DNA from: JBCDBY01 sp039182715
GTDB lineage: Bacteria > Planctomycetota > PLA2
Direction: 5' to 3'
DNA length: 18,732 nucleotides
NCBI GenBank assembly: GCA_039182715.1
Contig: JBCDBY010000048.1
Coordinates: forward strand, 1 to 18,732
Part shown: positions 14,536 to 18,732 of the stretch, one piece after another
How the letters are laid out: every line of letters starts with the position of its first letter
How positions within the stretch are numbered: position 1 is the stretch's first letter
Program-made: the position numbers and the translations under genes
The notes under the pieces: generated by a model
Databases searched by the model: none
What the model was told of the DNA's origin: nothing
Seen by the model: only the letters and a program-made list of their open reading frames with translations

Positions 14536-14599
14536 CAGCCCAAGACGGAAGCAGCCCAGGACGGAAGCAGCCCAGAACGGATGCAGCCTAGAAAAGCAG
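14536..14599. repeat. 16-bp tandem repeat, four units, at the 3' end of ctaB
   Basis: Units start at 14536, 14552, 14568 and 14584. The first two (CAGCCCAAGACGGAAG, CAGCCCAGGACGGAAG) differ at one base; the third (CAGCCCAGAACGGATG) differs at two from the second; the fourth (CAGCCTAGAAAAGCAG) is decayed and contains the ctaB stop codon. The array lies in the 178-bp gap before the next operon gene, so it would be in the intercistronic mRNA. It looks like slippage from the ctaB C-terminal codons. Further along, GGCGTC/GACGCC (14512-14525) can form a hairpin without a T-tract. Confidence 0.85.
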
Positions 14600-15457
14600 C
14601 AACAGAGCCAGCAGCGCCGGCAGGTAGACGAGGCTCGCCCGGAAGAGCACGCGGGCCGACGCGTCGCTGCGGCGGCGCAGGAACTGCAGCGCGCAGACTA
14701 GGAAGTAGAGGCCGAGCACGAACGCCCCGATGGCGTAGACCGGGCCGGCGAGGCCGGCGAAGTAGGGGATCAGGCTGACCGGGAGCAGGGTCAGCGCGCC
14801 CACGGTGGACTGGCGGGCCGTCGAAACGCCGTCGGGGTCGACGGCGGGCAGCATCCGGAATCCGCCCGCGGCGTAGTCCTTGCGGTAGATCCAGGCGATC
14901 GCGAGGAAGTGCGGGATCTGCCAGAAGAAGACGATCCAGAAGAGCGTCGACGGGAGCGGACCGACGTCGCCGTGCACGGCCGCCCAACCGATCAGCGCGG
15001 GCAGCGCGCCGGGCACCGCGCCGACCAGCGTATTGAGCGGCGTACGCGTCTTGAGCGGCGTGTAGATCACCACGTAGCAGATCAGCGTGCAGGCCGCGAG
15101 TGCGGCGGCGAGCGGCGTGGTGAACGCCAGCAGCCAGAGCACCCCGGCGAGCGAGATCGCCCCGCCGAAGACGGCCGCCTCGACCGGCGTCAGGCGGCCC
15201 GTCGGAAGCGGTCGCTCGCGCGTGCGCTGCATGCGCGCGTCGAGGTGACGCTCCAGAACCTGGTTGAGCGCGTTGGCGCCGCCGGCCACGAGAAAGGTGC
15301 CGAGCACCGCATGGATCGCGACGAGCCCGCCGTCGCCGGCGAGAAAGGCGCCGATGTAGACAACGAAGAGCACGAGCGAAGCGAGCCGCGGCTTGGTGAG
15401 TTCCACCATCGCGGCGGCGCGCACCGTCCACGGGATCGGGCGGGCGACGACTCTCAT
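14588..15457 (-). CDS. ctaB: Protoheme IX farnesyltransferase (heme O synthase), CtaB/COX10
   Basis: 289 residues and eight or so transmembrane helices, a UbiA-family prenyltransferase that farnesylates heme B to heme O. The start of the first Asp-rich loop is at residues 62-84: NALNQVLERHLDARM then QRTRERPL, with N65, E69 and D73 in the metal/diphosphate-binding positions. The second loop includes YTPLKTRTPLNT and later IPHFLAIAWIYRKDY and GFRMLP, all COX10 hallmarks. Product feeds heme A synthase encoded immediately upstream; the two genes share an ATGA overlap (15457-15454). The longer frame to 15614 is a shadow. The 3' end carries a 16-bp tandem repeat. Confidence 0.96.
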   Translation of the reverse strand: MRVVARPIPWTVRAAAMVELTKPRLASLVLFVVYIGAFLAGDGGLVAIHAVLGTFLVAGGANALNQVLERHLDARMQRTRERPLPTGRLTPVEAAVFGGAISLAGVLWLLAFTTPLAAALAACTLICYVVIYTPLKTRTPLNTLVGAVPGALPALIGWAAVHGDVGPLPSTLFWIVFFWQIPHFLAIAWIYRKDYAAGGFRMLPAVDPDGVSTARQSTVGALTLLPVSLIPYFAGLAGPVYAIGAFVLGLYFLVCALQFLRRRSDASARVLFRASLVYLPALLALLLLF

Positions 15458-16371
15458 ACCAATGCCTCCACCAGTTCCGGTTTCGCCTTCGGGGCGCGCC
15501 GGATCTCACGCGAGTCGTGGCGGCGATGCCAGGCGCGCAGCGTGAGCACGCCCAGCGACGCCAGCAGCAGCGCGCCGAGCGCCTGGTGCATCGACGGAAG
15601 CGCAATCTGGGCAAACGTCACGTCCCAGGTGCGGTTGTCGGGCGAAAGCACGTCGGCCGTCGCGATGCCGAGCGCCACCTGACCGAAGAGCAGCGCGAGC
15701 ACCAGCAGCGCGGGGCGCACGAGGTGCTTGCGGCGGCCGTGCTGCAAGAGCACCGCCGTGACCAGCAGGACAATCGAACCACTGACCACCAGCGCGCCGA
15801 GCAGGTGCGTCTGCACCGGCCCGTTGATGTGGCGCACGTACGCGCCCAGCACGATCTGATAGAGCGTCACGATCAGACAGCCGAGGCCCAGCAGCGCCAC
15901 GCCGCGCGCGCTCGCGCCGCGCTCCGGGGCCCGCCGCGCGTCGCGGCTGGTCAGGTAGGCGAGGCAGACCACGAGACAGAAGAAGAGCTGTCCCGTGCAA
16001 CCGTGCGCGAGCGCCTTCCACGTGTCGACCTGGGTGACGCGAAGCCCGCCCAGCAGGCCCTGGGCCGTCACGAAGACGACGGCGAACCAGCCGAGCTTCT
16101 TGATCCACGGCCGACGGTCGCTGCGCTGGATGGCAATGGCCATCGCGATGGTCGCAAGGCCCGCGAGCGCGCCGAGGATGCGGTGGCCGTGCTCCGAGAA
16201 CATATCCATGTTCGTGAGCCAGCCCTCGGGGTTGACCGAGCCGTTCGAGAGCGGCCAGTCGGGGAAGATCATGCCCGCGTCGCGGCTCGTGACGACGCCG
16301 CCGAGCGCGAGCAGCAAATAGGTGATCACGGCCGCCAGCAGCGCGATGCGATACGTGACGGCCGGACTCAT
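15454..16371 (-). CDS. ctaA: Heme A synthase, CtaA/COX15
   Basis: 305 residues, eight predicted helices in two pseudo-symmetric halves. It oxidises the heme O methyl group to a formyl group to give heme A for the aa3-type oxidase. Motifs: GGVVTSRDAGMIFPDWPL (24-41), the EH pair Glu60-His61 with HRILG, AHGCTGQ (His123), THLLGA (His189) and MHQALGA (His262); the four His match the heme-binding positions of the family. Starts four bases after the ctaD stop and ends in an ATGA overlap with ctaB, so the three are tightly coupled. Confidence 0.96.
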   Translation of the reverse strand: MSPAVTYRIALLAAVITYLLLALGGVVTSRDAGMIFPDWPLSNGSVNPEGWLTNMDMFSEHGHRILGALAGLATIAMAIAIQRSDRRPWIKKLGWFAVVFVTAQGLLGGLRVTQVDTWKALAHGCTGQLFFCLVVCLAYLTSRDARRAPERGASARGVALLGLGCLIVTLYQIVLGAYVRHINGPVQTHLLGALVVSGSIVLLVTAVLLQHGRRKHLVRPALLVLALLFGQVALGIATADVLSPDNRTWDVTFAQIALPSMHQALGALLLASLGVLTLRAWHRRHDSREIRRAPKAKPELVEALV

Positions 16372-16375
16372 TGAA

Positions 16376-18186
<1,811 letters not shown>

Positions 18187-18190
<4 letters not shown>

Positions 18191-18732
18191 TGGACACTCC
18201 CTTCCGCGACCGTGGCCGCGGCGTCACGCACGTACCAGAACTTCCAGATCGGATCCTTCTCGGGGATGTGCTCCCCCTTCGCGGCCTGCTCGGCCAGCCA
18301 GTTGTCGAAGTCCGCCTGCTCGTGGACGTGCATGTCGGCACCCATCTTGGTGTGGCCGGAGCCGCACAGCTCGGCGCAGACGATCTCGTAGGAGCCGGTC
18401 TTGATGCACTTGAACCACTGCAGAATCGTCTGACCCGGCACGAGGTCCTGCTTCAGCCGCACGTTCGGCAGCCAGAAGCTGTGCAGCACGTCCATCGTCT
18501 GGAGCTGGACGATGATGTCCTTGTCCTTCGGGATGTGCAGGTGGAACGGGCTGGTGATGTCGTCGCTCGTGCCGAACTCGCCGTCCGGACCGTGGTACCG
18601 GAAGTACCACTCGAACTGCTTGCCGAAGACCTGGACGACGAGCGCCTCCTCCTCGGCCGGCATCGCCGACTTGTACTTGAGCTTGCTCCACTCTCCCGTC
18701 TGCATGACGGCGAGCACGAACAGGATCAGGCC
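18187..18732 (-). CDS. ctaC: Cytochrome c oxidase subunit II, C-terminal part (5' end outside window)
   Basis: Codons run to the right window edge, so the N-terminal helix and start lie beyond 18732; about 181 residues are seen. The visible part begins in the second transmembrane helix (GLILFVLAVM). The periplasmic cupredoxin domain follows: FGKQFEWYFRY, DVLHSFWLPNVRLKQDLVPG and the complete CuA site CAELCGSGHTKMGADM. CuA shows that it accepts electrons from cytochrome c rather than quinol. The tail ends ~45 residues after CuA, with no fused cytochrome c domain, unlike many A2-type caa3 enzymes. Its stop overlaps the ctaD start. Confidence 0.97.

Overview
The window is GC-rich, gene-dense DNA from a Gram-negative, aerobically respiring bacterium. 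A Kdo transferase (waaA) shows that lipopolysaccharide is made, and a heme-copper oxidase operon with heme A synthase shows aerobic respiration. The strong GC bias, the Actinobacteria/Thermus-like 7Fe-type ferredoxin, the A2-type oxidase and the protein mix would fit a Myxococcota, 'deltaproteobacterial' or Binatota-like lineage. That placement is a guess from gene content only. I see no insertion sequence, prophage, CRISPR array, rRNA or tRNA.

Left part (1-7484): a truncated small membrane-protein gene lies directly downstream of waaA (minus strand). The plus-strand gene purF is divergent from waaA. About 300 bp of gene-free DNA follows, holding a C-rich 7-bp repeat (G-quadruplex candidate on the minus strand) and a clear rho-independent terminator for a minus-strand 7Fe/8Fe-type ferredoxin. 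Further right, on the minus strand, come cvpA, lemA and a long protein of carboxypeptidase-regulatory/PEGA-like beta domains, transcribed in that order toward the ferredoxin.

Middle (7485-9321): a 35-bp divergent gap contains a perfect 6-bp-arm inverted repeat. It separates cvpA from a plus-strand pair: a DUF983 zinc-ribbon membrane protein and a phosphotransferase/P-loop kinase fusion, coupled by an ATGA overlap. The fusion gene runs 44 bp into the convergent end of the next block.

Right part (9278-18732): one long minus-strand run, probably a single operon of oxidase structural and assembly genes. The order is ctaC (cut by the window edge), ctaD, ctaA, ctaB, a small subunit-III-like membrane protein, an ABC ATPase, an ABC permease, SCO, DUF420, a small signal-peptide/TM protein interrupted by an in-frame UGA, and an AspT-family exchanger. 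Nearly all junctions are 1-7 nt overlaps or gaps of a few bases. The exceptions are ctaB/subunit III-like (178 bp, with a 16-bp tandem repeat) and DUF420/small protein (64 bp).

The most interesting object is that small gene (10912-11163). It encodes a textbook signal peptide ending in AFA, then UGA, then P-S-C, then a soluble stretch and a transmembrane helix. Its own stop overlaps the exchanger's start (GTGA). Reading the UGA as selenocysteine gives a U-P-S-C redox motif at the mature N-terminus, inside a SCO/DUF420 copper-oxidase assembly cluster. A disrupted Cys gene or a sequencing error is the main alternative.
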